Positions 49,021-60,309 of a DNA stretch of 64,000 nucleotides are shown in pieces. The notes beneath the pieces were generated by a model. That model ran no database searches. It was not told the origin of the DNA and was given only the letters and a program-made list of their open reading frames with translations. A program made the translations under genes and the position numbers. Within the stretch, counting starts at the first letter, position 1; each line of letters begins with the position of its first letter. This stretch comes from Piper betle. Its lineage: Eukaryota; Streptophyta; Magnoliopsida; Piperales; Piperaceae. The DNA lies in NCBI GenBank assembly GCA_033002965.1, contig JAURVB010014188.1:62001-126000 (forward strand). Reading direction: 5' to 3'.

Positions 49021-51384
49021 ATGGATAGACTCTGCTGTTTCAATGCGGCGCAGGTGAGCTGCTTTCTATACGCAATTCTTTCATCCAATTTTCGTGCTAG
49101 GTGCTCCTTTCATCCGAATTGTTTTGAAATTGATGGATAAGACTCACTATTGGATTGGCCTCTTTGAGTTTATAAAATTTTGTTTTGGGAAGTTTAGAGC
49201 CTATTTGTTTGCTCTTCCTTGTTTAACTTCTTAAAGAAGGTTCTATGCTTTAGGTCAGTGTAAATAGTGTGCTGATCAATTCAACCGAATCTAATGATCG
49301 TTTACCGTGTGCGGCGTTTACAAGTATTAAGTAAATTATAAGTTGGCAAACATTTCATTTTGAAGTGCAGAGCGAGTTTCGATCTTTTTAGAGTTAATGC
49401 GCTGGCTAAATTTTTGCAGTGTGAAGTAGGAAGAGGGTTTGCTGTTACACCTGATTGTTGCAAAAACAATCTTAGTTAAAAAAATTGTCAATTACGAAGT
49501 AGCCAATAATTTATGATATTATACCAGAATGAGTGTGGAAACAAATGGAAGCTATTGACTGGAATTACCTGTGAGCTAGTCTTTGTAGTCTTTTCCCTCC
49601 ATCCATGTTAATTCTTATTCTAATTGAGATATTGTTCAATGCAGCTGGCAGGAGTACGCTCATCATGCAATTCAGGCAAGGGGAGGAGTCATCTAGGTTT
49701 GACTAGGATTAGTTATGGATTCAGTCTTGTCAAAGGAAAGGCCAACCATCCTATGGAGGACTACCACGTTGCAAAATTTGTTCAAACAAAAGGACATGAA
49801 CTTGGGTTATTTGCTATTTTTGACGGCCATCTTGGAGACACGGTACCTGCTTACTTGCAAAAGCATTTATTCAACAACATTCTCAAAGAGGTGATGCTTT
49901 TTCTGTTTTTAGTTAACTGATTTTTGGATATTAAGAATTTTAGGTAAACCCAAACAAATTTGCATGTAATAATCATCCCTGAGCAAGCCACTTTGGAAAG
50001 CCTTGAATTGTTAGTTCTAAATTTAAATCCATGTGGCCAGAAGCTTTCTAGTATTGGATCATCTACAACCCTGCTATAGATGAGTGTTGAGGATGTGTGA
50101 ATGATCAGTGACAAGCACATTATTTAATTATCCTGATTGTGTGATCTAGAAGATATATAGTGTTGTATGATTGATTCCCTTTTAAAGGTAATTTTCCAGT
50201 GTGTCTCATACTATGGGTGTAAATGTCTAAACACCTACCAGCTTAGCAAACTTTTACTTGTAAGAAACTCTATTACGAAGAAACCTCCCAATGCCTAACA
50301 TTTTTGGTTTCCACTATTATGTGTCCAGAGAAGATGTGGAGAATATGTATTTTGTACAAGATTTATTTCCACCAAAAACTTTAACATATGCCCCAAATGT
50401 CTGTCCTTCACTGCATATCCACAGTCTGCAACAAAATGTCATGAATGAGTTTTAACTGGTGCAAATGATATGGTGTGGTTGCATTGGATGCTGATTTACT
50501 GACTTTTTAATAAGATACATGGGTTCACTTTCTATTCCCTTGTGAATCCATAGTGCCGGCCGCTGATTACATTAGAGCTAAACTGAACAGGTTTCTGAGA
50601 AAGGGAATGAGATAAGTGACTGCAAAATACTTATTGCAAATTTTTGTTTAAACAGGAAGAGTTCTGGACGTACCCAGACAGGTCTATAAAGAAGGCATAT
50701 GAAAAGACAGATCAGGCAATTCTTTCCCATAGTCCTGATATGGGCCGGGGTGGTTCAACTGCTGTAACTGCCATTCTGGTGGATGGTCAGAAGCTATGGA
50801 TAGCAAATGTTGGTGACTCTCGAGCAGTTCTCTCAAGAGGGGGAGAAATTAGACAAATGACAACTGATCATGAACCAAGCACTGAACGTGAAAGTATTGA
50901 AACAAGAGGAGGTTTTGTCTCGAACATGCCAGGTTCCTAACATTTATTGTGCAAATGCATAATCATTGTTGCAACTTGTACTTAATATTATGGCAAATGG
51001 CAATGATGAATTTGTATTTCTGTTGACAAAATTGATACTGTTTTGTGAGTTTGAGATCAGCTTGTTGACAAAATTGATACTGTTTTGTGAGTTTAAGATT
51101 AGCTTGCTCTAACTTGAACTGTCATTACTGTACTACTCAAGTCGATGTTATTATTAGTAATTCTAAATTTTCGATGCAGATAATTCTTGTATGATCTTTA
51201 CTTACTATGGCATGATGTGGAAGTTTACGACCAACTTCGCAAGATTTCTTTAGTGAACGGCCTTCGCCTTCACTTTCTTTTTTCTGGCTTTATGTTTGGC
51301 TGTCACTCGTTGCCAGTCCCAAGTTAGATAAAGGAGGATGGTTGTTCAAGAATAAGAATGTTTAAGCTTAGACAACATATTAAC

Positions 51385-51422
<38 letters not shown>

Positions 51423-52147
51423 CTACACCTACACATGCACACTTATATTCATGTTCTAAGGTCATCTGCAGCCATTATTTTTGTATTCTACTGTCAATTA
51501 TCTGGTAGCTTAAACAACATAGTAACTCTCTCTCTCTATCTCTTACACCTACACAGTTATTTTCATGTCCCGAAGGTCATCTGCCATCATTATTTTCTAT
51601 TATTCTGTCAATTATCTGCGAGCTTTAATGGGATTGCTTTGATTTTTTGAGAGTTATTGCAGATAAATTACCTCATGTTCATTTAATATGTCTCTAGGTG
51701 ATGTCCCACGAGTCAATGGCCAGTTAGCTGTTTCTCGTGCGTTTGGTGATAAGAGTCTCAAATCACATTTAAGTTCAGAACCAGATGTAAGACAAGCAGA
51801 TATTGACCACGAAACTGACCTTCTCATTATGGCAAGTGATGGTTTGTGGAAGGTCTGGTTTTGTATTCCTACCCTAATAACTTCCATGGGCGTGTTTGTG
51901 AATATTTGTTCTTTGTTCTGTTTCCCTTGTTCTTCAGAAAGTGAAATTGAGATATTTACATTCTTCGCTTCAGATTTTTTTTTTATGATAGTTATTTGCA
52001 TATTCTTAGGTTATGAATAATGAAGAGGCAGCCAGTCTTGCTAGAAAGATTAAGGATCCTCAGGCTGCGGCAAAGCAATTAACAGCAGAAGCATTGAATA
52101 GAGACAGCAAAGATGATATATCTTGTGTTGTAGTCCGGTTTAGGTGA
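49021..52147 (+). CDS. protein phosphatase 2C (group F-type, PAPP2C/WIN2-like)
   Basis: Mn/Mg-dependent serine/threonine phosphatase. Exons: 49021-49053, 49645-49890, 50656-50932, 51698-51852 and 52010-52147, all GT-AG. From ATG 49021 the protein is 282 aa, the usual length of this group; an in-frame ATG at 49015 would add two residues. Motifs in order: MDRLCCFN start, GKANHPMEDYHVAKF (metal-binding Asp), FAIFDGHLGD, GSTAVTAI, LWIANVGDSRAVL, TTDHEP, GDVPRVNGQLAVSRAFGDKSL, LIMASDGLWKVM and SKDDISCVVVRF. All metal-site aspartates are present and the reading frame is intact. There is no obvious signal peptide, so cytosol/nucleus is likely. Arabidopsis relatives act in phytochrome and defence signalling; the role here is inferred. 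It converges with the receptor kinase at 53485. Confidence 0.95.
51010..51110 (+). repeat. ~45-bp tandem duplication in PP2C intron 3
   Basis: Two copies of TTGACAAAATTGATACTG followed by TTTTGTGAGTTT lie back to back (near 51018 and 51064). Confidence 0.85.
51365..51630 (+). repeat. (CT)n-containing duplication in PP2C intron 3
   Basis: A unit with a CT run, TACACCTACACA, GGTCATCTGC, and CTGTCAATTATCTG occurs twice (about 51367-51510 and 51511-51630). The first copy has a long (CT)n at 51389-51418. Confidence 0.8.
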
Positions 52148-52641
52148 AGATTGCTTGAGGGATTGAGTTAATAGAAGCCATGTACAAGTTGTGGAAACCT
52201 ACCGTACTTAATGGCTCGTGTGCTCAACTTATCAGTATACTAAATCCACCTTTCGTTTCTGATTGTTCATTTCCAAAAGTTACTAGAATGTGAAATTGCA
52301 GAAAAAGAGGTCTGTTCTTCGTTACCTTGCTTACTGTGTAATATAATTTTTTCCTTCTATCACCTTTCTATTGGTGTGTTCCACTTGTTACTATTTGATT
52401 TCTTCTATATGTTGAGAGGATGAATATATTCCTTAATGTTGAACCTGTATGAATGATCAGTGAGCCAGCTTTGTAATTAGTCATAATCAAATAAAATGCA
52501 TTTCTGTATGCTCATAATTTAGTGGGCGTGCAACGTTGCTGAAACAATACTTACTAGGGCTTATTTCTACCCATTATGCTTCCTCTTTTGTCTATTTATT
52601 TTCAAATGCGTACAGGTAATGAGATTCACAGACCATTTTAA
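52148..52641 (+). other. PP2C 3' UTR and spacer
   Basis: AT-rich sequence after the stop codon. AATAAA occurs at about 52490, a plausible polyadenylation signal. No other gene seen. Confidence 0.4.
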
Positions 52642-53326
52642 TGCTTGAATTACATTTTGTCACATCTTTGTATGAGGGTATTTAATGAACAGTCATTTCT
52701 TCTCATTTGTATCACATGTTTCTGTCTTAAAGCTTTCTAAGATTAATGGCAGTTACCGATATTTGCCTCTGTAATTCATATCAATGCTTGAATTACGTAG
52801 TCATATTTTTGTATGAGGGTATTTAATGAACAGTCTCATTTCTTCTCATTTATATCACATATTTCTGTCTTGAGGCTTTGTCTAAGCTCAATGATAATAC
52901 CCGATATTCGCCTTTGTAATTCATATCAATGCTTGAATTGCATGTTATCATATCTTTGTACAGGGATATCTGATGAACATTCAATTATCATTTGCATCAC
53001 ATATTTCAGTCTTGAACCTTTGTTTAAGCTTAATGGTAGTAATTGATATTCGCCTCTGGGATTCGCATCAATGCTTGAATTACACATTTTTGTGTCTTTG
53101 AATGAGTGGATCTGATGAACAGTCATTTCTGCGCATTTGTATTACATATTTCTCTCTTAATGGCATTAACAGGTATTGGCCTCTGTAAGTCATATAAATG
53201 CTTGAATTAGTCTTATATACGTATGAAGATGTCTGATGATCCTTTCTTCTCTTTTGTACCAAATATTTCTGTCTAAAGTTTCATTTAAACTTCATGGTTA
53301 TAACTGATATTCACCTCTATAATTCA
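52642..53326. repeat. five-copy minisatellite, ~143-bp unit
   Basis: Units begin TGCTTGAATT at 52642, 52785, 52930, 53072 and 53199, so the spacing is 143, 145, 142 and 127 bases. Each unit contains a TGATGAACA-like phrase, TTTGTATCACATATTTCTGTC-like sequence and a GATATTCGCCTCTGTAATTC-like end. Copies have clearly diverged, and the last two are shorter. Confidence 0.9.
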
Positions 53327-53484
53327 GTCCATATTCCAAATGGTTCGATCACCATGTGGAGCTGTGTTCTACAAGCAAAATTTTATGTTGTTAATATTAC
53401 ATTGATCAAAGTAAGGGCTTGAAAGATTTGGTGCATACCACTTCAAACTTCACTTATAAACCATTGTTGCATCTCTACTCTTGT

Positions 53485-56400
53485 CTATCTTCCACCAGAC
53501 AATTCAATTGCTACTTGGTTATGAAGTGAATCTTCTCCCCAATCCAATCTTCCTTGCAATCTCTCATACTCTCGTCTTTGATTCATTTCAACTTGTTGCC
53601 ACAGTGCCCACCTTTCGGCAAGGCCCTCGCCCTCGAGCATTCGAACCACTTCGGACATCGTTGGACGGTAATCTGGGGACGGTTGAGTACATAGCAATGC
53701 AACTTTTACAATCATCTCCAACTCCACTGGATCATAGTTCTTTCCCATGTTCTCATCTACAATGGCATCTAGATTCTTCTCCCTCTCCAGTTTTTTTGCC
53801 TATAGCCAAGAATGGCTGAGATTAGTAATTGAAAATTTAATTCTTGCAAGAAACTTGCCTAGAGCTCAAAAAATAGTGAATGAAAAACACATAAAATTTT
53901 TAAATGTGTCATATTGGCACCATTTTTCCCTATTGAAGACAGAAAAAGTTCCGTCCGAAATCAAGAACGAAAAGTTACAAGATCAGGCTCACTACGAATC
54001 CTACAAACATGTTTGTATGAAATGAAAACCCTAAAGCCGGAATCTAAATTGTCACCATTAGCAGCATTACCTATAGCACTTAAATGAGACAACTAGTATA
54101 AAATTTCCTCAAGTTTTGTTTTTTAAAGAAATCTCAGTCACAGTATAAGAAAAGTGGTGAAATTACTGACTGGCTATAAAGCCATAATTATAGAGAAGAT
54201 TAAGAACAAGGAGCTTACATGATCCAGCAACAAGACATCATCCTCATCCTCCAAACGCGAAAAGTCAATTGCACGTTGACCTGTCACCAGTTCTAGCAGC
54301 ATGATTCCATAGCTAAACACATCTGTTCTCTCAGAAGATTTTCCAGTGGATAGGTATTCTGGCGCTATATGCCCCATTGTTCCTCGAACTTGAGTCGTCA
54401 CATTGGTTGTTCGAACATCTACCAACTTAGCAAGGCCGAAATCTCCGACAACGGCTTGAAAATCTTCGTCGAGTAACACATTTGCAGCCTTAACATCCCT
54501 GTGAATGATTTTAGGGTTGCAATGTTCATGAAGGTACTCCAGTCCGCGAGCAGTGCCTAATGCTATGTTCTTTCTTTTAGGCCAATCCAACACTTGCTCA
54601 CCTGGTTTGATCTCTGAAATTTGTCCGAAAATGAGCATAATCAACAAGATCAAAGGCATAAAGAAACTTACACACTAATAACAAGTGAAACAAACTAGTC
54701 TATAGATAAATAAAATGCATAAGAAGGTTCACACTACTTCACAAAATTAATAGGACATTGAAGAGAAACCTCTTAGACAGTAGGCAAGACTTAGATTCTG
54801 CATGAATGGATATACCAAAAGCCGCTCTGATGGGGTTATGCAAAAACCAATAAGTCTCAGAAGATTTTTATGAACAGCTACACTTATCATTTCCATTTCG
54901 CGAAGAAAGGCCGCCTCTCCACCAGGGCTATGGTGATTAGTTAGTCGCTTCACGGCAACCTTAGTGGTATCTGCCAGTACACCTTTATACACCTTTCCAA
55001 ATCCCCCTGTCCAAGGACATTTTTCTCACTGAAATTATCAGTAGCCACTTGCAATTCTCTCAATGAAAATCTCTTTAACTGCCCAAATGCAATTCTTTGA
55101 TCATCCTCTCCTAATCATACAACACCAATGACAATATAAGCAAACTGATCACGAAATCATATTCAATTAGTGTGTGAGTTGGAGTGTGCGTATTTGTGCA
55201 CACAGAAGATAAAAATCCAAGAGAAAGAGACCTGAAACATCGACAAATTGATCGTGACGATAGCCCTTGTGATGGCATTTGAAAGCAAAAATAAATATCC
55301 CTGCCAGAGCAAGGAGTGCAACAATTCCCACAACTATTCCGATCACAACTCCCGACTTCGATTTGTGAGGCCTATCTGTTAAAAATAAGGAGTGGGAAAG
55401 AATTTAGACTTTCAATTCCTCCAAAGGCTCAAACACTCGATGCTTATGCCATGCCTCAAACATGAAGCACTCTAATTTACCAGCACTGTAGCTTTGTCGC
55501 TCACAAGGATGAAGCAAGTTCGCGCCACAATTCAAATCATTGTCTGTGAAACTTCAAAAGATTGATCAAGTCAATACTCAGTTTAAAAATCATAGACATT
55601 TGAATTTCATACAATGGAAGCTATAAATCATTTCTGAAATCATCTATGAGTGCCAGAAATGTACCATAATATCATCTCATGTAAATAAGAACAGAAATGC
55701 GAACAGCCATTAGCAACTTCAAGGAGAGACTAGAGCAGAAAGAAAAGGCAAAAATTTTGACTGAGCATAAGTTTGTACTTGTATGTAGATATCTGAAATA
55801 AGCGGTCTGGAATTCTGCCTGACAAGTGATTTGATGATAGCTGGCTGCCAGGATAACATGATCAAATTCTATCAGGATTGATCATAATCTACTTAACAGA
55901 TAAACTATAACAAAATTTAAGGGAAAATATAGTCATATTCAGGTAAGCTAATTTTCAGCACACAAATGCCACAAAATATCTATATACTTTATTCTCTTTG
56001 AAACATAGAAATACTACTTTTAAAATTTATTGGGTATCAATGCTTTATAAGATCAGCACTTATAAATCCTTCACTAAATTCAAATTTTCCGAAAGAGGAG
56101 CCCATTTCAGGTTGGTATTGATGAAAGCATGCTGATTTTAGCCATAGAACTCCAAATTGAAAAGTTACATCACTTACAGTTTGGTCAAGTTTGATAGATT
56201 AGATAATGACCCAGGGATGCTTCCAGCTAGATCATTTTGGCTCAAAACTCTGTCCAAGAGCAAAAAAATTTTAGCATCAAAATGCTCACAATTACAGTAC
56301 ATATATTTTGCAGAATTTCAAAAATATGATGAGCTAAGATGGGCACGTTGAATAGCTTACAAGAATTGAAGCTTTGTTAGATTTCCAAGGGAATCTGGTA

Positions 56401-57334
56401 TATTTCCAGTCAATCTATTGTTCTCCAAGTCTAAGATTGTCAGGCTCGACAGTTCCCCAAACTCCTCAGGAATTGGCCCTGTAATGCTGTTTCCACTTAT
56501 AACTCTGCACCACAAAGCCATTCAACCATATTAAATGAGATATAAAAATTCAAAAATAATAATAATAAAAAATTAAAAACAGATAAGAGTGATTATTGAG
56601 ATATGAATGCCAATAATAACAAAAATGACGATTGAGTCCTTTAAGATCTTATGTATAACTGCAAAAGATTAGATAGAGGGAAAGGATGCATATATCAGAT
56701 GATAATACAATAAGTAGAAGGAAATAATAGAAAGCAAACCAAAGTGTCCAAACTTACAGGGTAGTAAGAGACTTCAAAACTGCTAACTTTGGTGATAAAG
56801 TTCCAGTGAACCCTTCGGAAGTCAATATCCTGCGAGATTAGAAGAATTACTGATCCATTTATCAAGATAACCGTTGAAGAAAACAAATTAAAAAAGAGAA
56901 TGAAATGAAAAAGAAAGTGTCTAGAGAACAAGTTACTCACACAGATACAACTTTGTTATCCCTACAGAGCACTGACGTCCATAAGCATGGGTTTACTTGA
57001 TTTGGATTCCAATTTGCGAGTTGATTTTGGGAGTCATTAATTGATTGTTTAAATGACATGAGTGCATCACCTGAAATCAACAGCGATTATTAATCAGATT
57101 CATAAGGTAATAATAGCTACTGATACATGTAAGAGATATTTTACAATGAATGAAAACAAATGCTAATGTTTATGCACAATACATATTAGCATATATATCT
57201 CTACCAAAAAGTATAAATAACCAACTTCAAAATATAATCATAATTTGAAAAGGGTTGGTATACTAACCTTGATAGTCTGCTCTCGCTGACAATAAATGGC
57301 CAGCACATATTAGAACTGCATAAAGCATCTCCAT
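53485..57334 (-). CDS. LRR receptor-like kinase, subfamily II (At5g10290/At5g65240-like), frameshift in P-loop
   Basis: Plasma-membrane receptor kinase. Eleven exons: 57268-57334, 56941-57070, 56758-56829, 56361-56504, 56178-56249, 55779-55844, 55481-55551, 55232-55375, 54770-55110, 54219-54613, 53485-53799. Exons 3 and 5 are 72 nt and exon 4 is 144 nt, the usual LRR modules. Order: signal peptide ([19 protein letters not shown]), LRR N-cap with [11 protein letters not shown], about four LRRs, a Cys pair, a membrane helix ([20 protein letters not shown]), then kinase. The kinase has [19 protein letters not shown] (RD type), GDFGLAK and [12 protein letters not shown]. The tail [11 protein letters not shown] with IELSGGR is the hallmark of this subgroup. 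In exon 9 the glycine loop reads GQG then shifts: five Cs at 55003-55007 where six would keep [11 protein letters not shown]. With that base the protein is 605 aa. Relatives include SERK and NIK co-receptors. Confidence 0.93.
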
Positions 57335-57337
57335 GTT

Positions 57338-57388
57338 TTACTCTTTAGGAGCACTCAGTATCCAACTAAGCTTTCTCATGGAAGGCAT
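57338..57388 (-). promoter_or_regulatory. short uORF in the receptor-kinase leader
   Basis: A 16-codon frame (MPSMRKLSWILSAPKE) starts at 57388 and its TAA stop ends three bases before the main ATG at 57334. It lies in a leader exon whose acceptor AG is just outside 57390. It could lower translation of the kinase. Confidence 0.5.
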
Positions 57389-58117
57389 TCCTACAAAGGA
57401 AATGTGGAACACAACGCAATTAGTATGTAGTGAGAACAAAGAAACACATGAAATGTATACAATCTACAGAAAAGTTCAACAACTGTAGCTAAAAGAATAT
57501 TGAAATTTCATATTGTAGTTGAATATAGTTTAAGCACTGATAATGAACCTTTCATATTGAATCTGACCATAATTATCCTGCACTTCACGGTTTTCAGTAT
57601 ACATTCTAGATTAAAGAGTTTGAACAAACAGCAGTTCACCTAGGGAAAACTCTTTTACAGACAAATCATCTATCGATAAATATTGGATCGGACAGAAAAC
57701 CCAGATAAAATCTCAAATTGTTTGAATCTAAATCATCGGTAACAAGTTAGTGACCTTCTTAAAGCATCGAGAAAATTGAATTTTATTTAGCCTCTAACAG
57801 AAGATTAAGCCGGTACAAGTCTTTTGTGGGTACCATAAGCCACTAATTGCAAAGCGATTAAGAATAAATAACATCAACAAAAACTCAGTTACACGGCAAA
57901 TAATTGAAAGCAAAGCAAAATCATCCACCAGAATTTGCCAAGAACAATAATATTTTTTTCTAAGCCAAGAACTAGAACAATAAATATCACATCTACATCC
58001 AAAAACAAAACCACTGGAGTGCAAAAACTCGGGAAATAACGGAAAACATGTACACATTTAAGATAATCATCCAATCAAAAAGGAATAAACTTGAAAAACA
58101 AGAACTCAAACACCAAC

Positions 58118-58440
58118 CTGCTGCAACCAAGTAGCAGAAGCAGATGCTTCAACAAAAAGTAGGAAGAGATTCAAAAAGCAAGCCACAAACAGAGCAGAAC
58201 AGGCACTTAACAAATAGAAAAGAAAAACAGAAACCAGGAGGAGAAGATGCCATAGATGAATCACCGTCCAGTTAGTTAAGATCCTATAGAGAAACTCAGA
58301 TTGGGGAACTAAGAGAGTGAAGACTTGGAAACCCAAAAGTCTATCTTTGGAGCTTTGATGTCCGCATACATGAGAGACGCAAATGGAGAGATTAGAGTGA
58401 GCAGAGCTACAGAGTGACCAAGAAGAGAACGACCAATGAT
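58118..58440 (-). other. probable 5' UTR exon of the receptor kinase
   Basis: CT-rich transcribed-looking sequence on the minus strand. A plausible donor (CAGCAG then GTTGGTG) lies near 58118, which would pair with the acceptor at 57391. No start-to-stop frame with homology is present. Confidence 0.35.
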
Positions 58441-58501
58441 GTAATTACTGATAAATTATAATAAACTTGCATAATTTTCTTTTAACAGATATGCTTATCT
58501 A

Positions 58502-58744
58502 TTATCGTGCATTATATATAGCTGCAGCTGGTGTAACACCAACGTTAGCAGCCGTCATAGCTGCTTGGGCCATCGATCTAATGGATTTGCAAACACCCAA
58601 GACTCCCAAGACTGGCACGTAGTGAAAGCGGACAGAATCTTTCCAGAAATTTATTGCAGACTTGTAGGTGGGCTGTCTGAAATACTCCCACATGGAGAGC
58701 TTGACTTCGCTTTCTGAGCGAGGAGTGAATTGCACTGTCTTCAT
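58502..58744 (-). CDS. hypothetical 80-aa small protein
   Basis: An uninterrupted frame begins MKTVQFTPRSESEVKLSMW and ends TPAAAIYNAR. The middle has a mildly hydrophobic stretch (VPVLGVLGVC) and an alanine-rich end. Composition is balanced and not of the low-complexity kind seen elsewhere. I do not recognise a family. It sits on the same strand about 60-100 bases upstream of the presumed start of the receptor-kinase transcript, so it could instead be part of that promoter or an exon of a longer gene. Confidence 0.3.
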   Translation of the reverse strand: MKTVQFTPRSESEVKLSMWEYFRQPTYKSAINFWKDSVRFHYVPVLGVLGVCKSIRSMAQAAMTAANVGVTPAAAIYNAR

Positions 58745-59463
58745 CAACTATCTTGTAACGTTCCTTTCACAGTTTACAGTTCGCAGTTTACAGTTTTCCA
58801 TCTTCTCTGGTGCAATATTGCAAGAAATGGAATTATTTTGTGTAAAAAGTGGAGCTCAGAATCGAGGCACGCTATACCTTACACCCATATTTATTGTGAA
58901 TCAGATAGATCTCTTCTAAGTTTAGATGGGAATACTTAAATCAATTACTGTAATATGTAGAATAAATTCATTTCTAATTTTTCTTTTTCCATACTCCAAA
59001 GTCGGGGGTGAAGGAAGAAATGGCATAGCGCAGATAGTGAAAATAGTAAATGACAAAACCATATTAAAAATCTTATTCACCATTCTAGTGGACTTAAATT
59101 ATATTTTTGCCCTTTGAAGGCAGTAAAAATTAAGGAGGGTTGATGAAAAATAAAATTATCAAAATTTTATCATTTATAATTATATAAAATTTAGTTTTGA
59201 ATCATTGACATCTAATACTTTTTAGGCTAAGGATATATGATTTGAGTAAGGATTTAGGCTAAGGGTATAATGTAGCTAGGTAAAACAGAGTTCAGGGGCT
59301 GGTGGTACTGTGTGCACCTTTCAAATGAAATTTTCCAATTTTTGAGAAATCCACGTGAATACAATGACCATAAGCTGTTGAGATATTAGACATATATGGT
59401 ATGGATATCCAACCATCAAAATTTTGACATTTTTATGAATCCATGTCACTCTAATTTTTTTAG

Positions 59464-59910
59464 GTATTAAGGGTGTGCTTGGTTGACATTAAATTAATGT
59501 AAAAGATATAAAAGTTTTAAAATAGTTAATCTTACTAAAAATAGATATGTTTTATAAATTTATATATATAACAAGATAAATAAATTATTTAAGATCTATA
59601 TTAAGTATGATTATTTCTAAGTAAAAGTTTAAAATAATCATAATTAATTTTAAGTGGGTTCCCTCTCATGTGTAATTAATTTTTCTCTTTTTTTATCTAA
59701 AGAAATAAAAAAAGAGAAAAATTTTTGTACATGAGAGAACACGAGAGTGACCCACTTGAAAATAGTCATAATTAATTTTAATACAAGTATAATAAACATG
59801 TATGAATTTTTCTTAAAAATATATTATCTCGATACTACTTTTATTAAAATTAACTATTTAAAAATTTTATATTATTTACATATATTTTATGTTGATTAAA
59901 TAAAACAGTG
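59464..59910. mobile_element. hairpin MITE, TIR GGGTGTGCTTGGTTGA
   Basis: The two halves are inverted copies. AGTGGGTTCCCTCTCATGTG near 59652 pairs with the reverse complement of CATGAGAGAACACGAGAGTG near 59730. ATTAATTTTTCTCTTTTTTT pairs with the A-rich stretch after the centre near 59697. The left end resembles the MITE-like units at 34228 and 38056 (GGGTCAGTTTGGTTAGC). It encodes nothing. Confidence 0.65.
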
Positions 59911-60298
59911 GATAAAAAAAGAAAAAAAAATTCCAGGCTTTCACCGAGATGGTTTGCAACCAACCAATAAAGTTATGGAAGGGATCCGATACATTAATTT
60001 TTCTCTTTTTTATTTAAAAAATAAGAAAAAGAGAAAAAATTTGTACATAAGAGAACACGAGCGTAGCCACTTAAAAATAGTTATAATTAATTTTAATACA
60101 AGTACAATAAACATGTATGAATTTTTCTTAGAAATATATTATCTGGATACTACTTTGATTAAAATTGACTATTTAAAAATTTTTATATTATTTACATATA
60201 TTTTATCTTGATTAAATAAAACAGTGGATAAAAAAAAGATTCTAGGCTCTCGCTGAGATGGTTTGCAACCAACCAATAAAGTTATGGAAGGGATCCGA
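59683..60298. repeat. ~305-bp tandem duplication of the MITE right half and flank
   Basis: The stretch ending GTTATGGAAGGGATCCGAT at about 59990 recurs and ends identically at about 60299. Both copies contain ACATGTATGAATTTTTCTTA and AAACAGTGGATAAAAAAA. Because the flank is duplicated as well as the element, this is a local tandem duplication, not two insertions. Confidence 0.85.
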
Positions 60299-60309
60299 TG
60301 TGTATTCTA

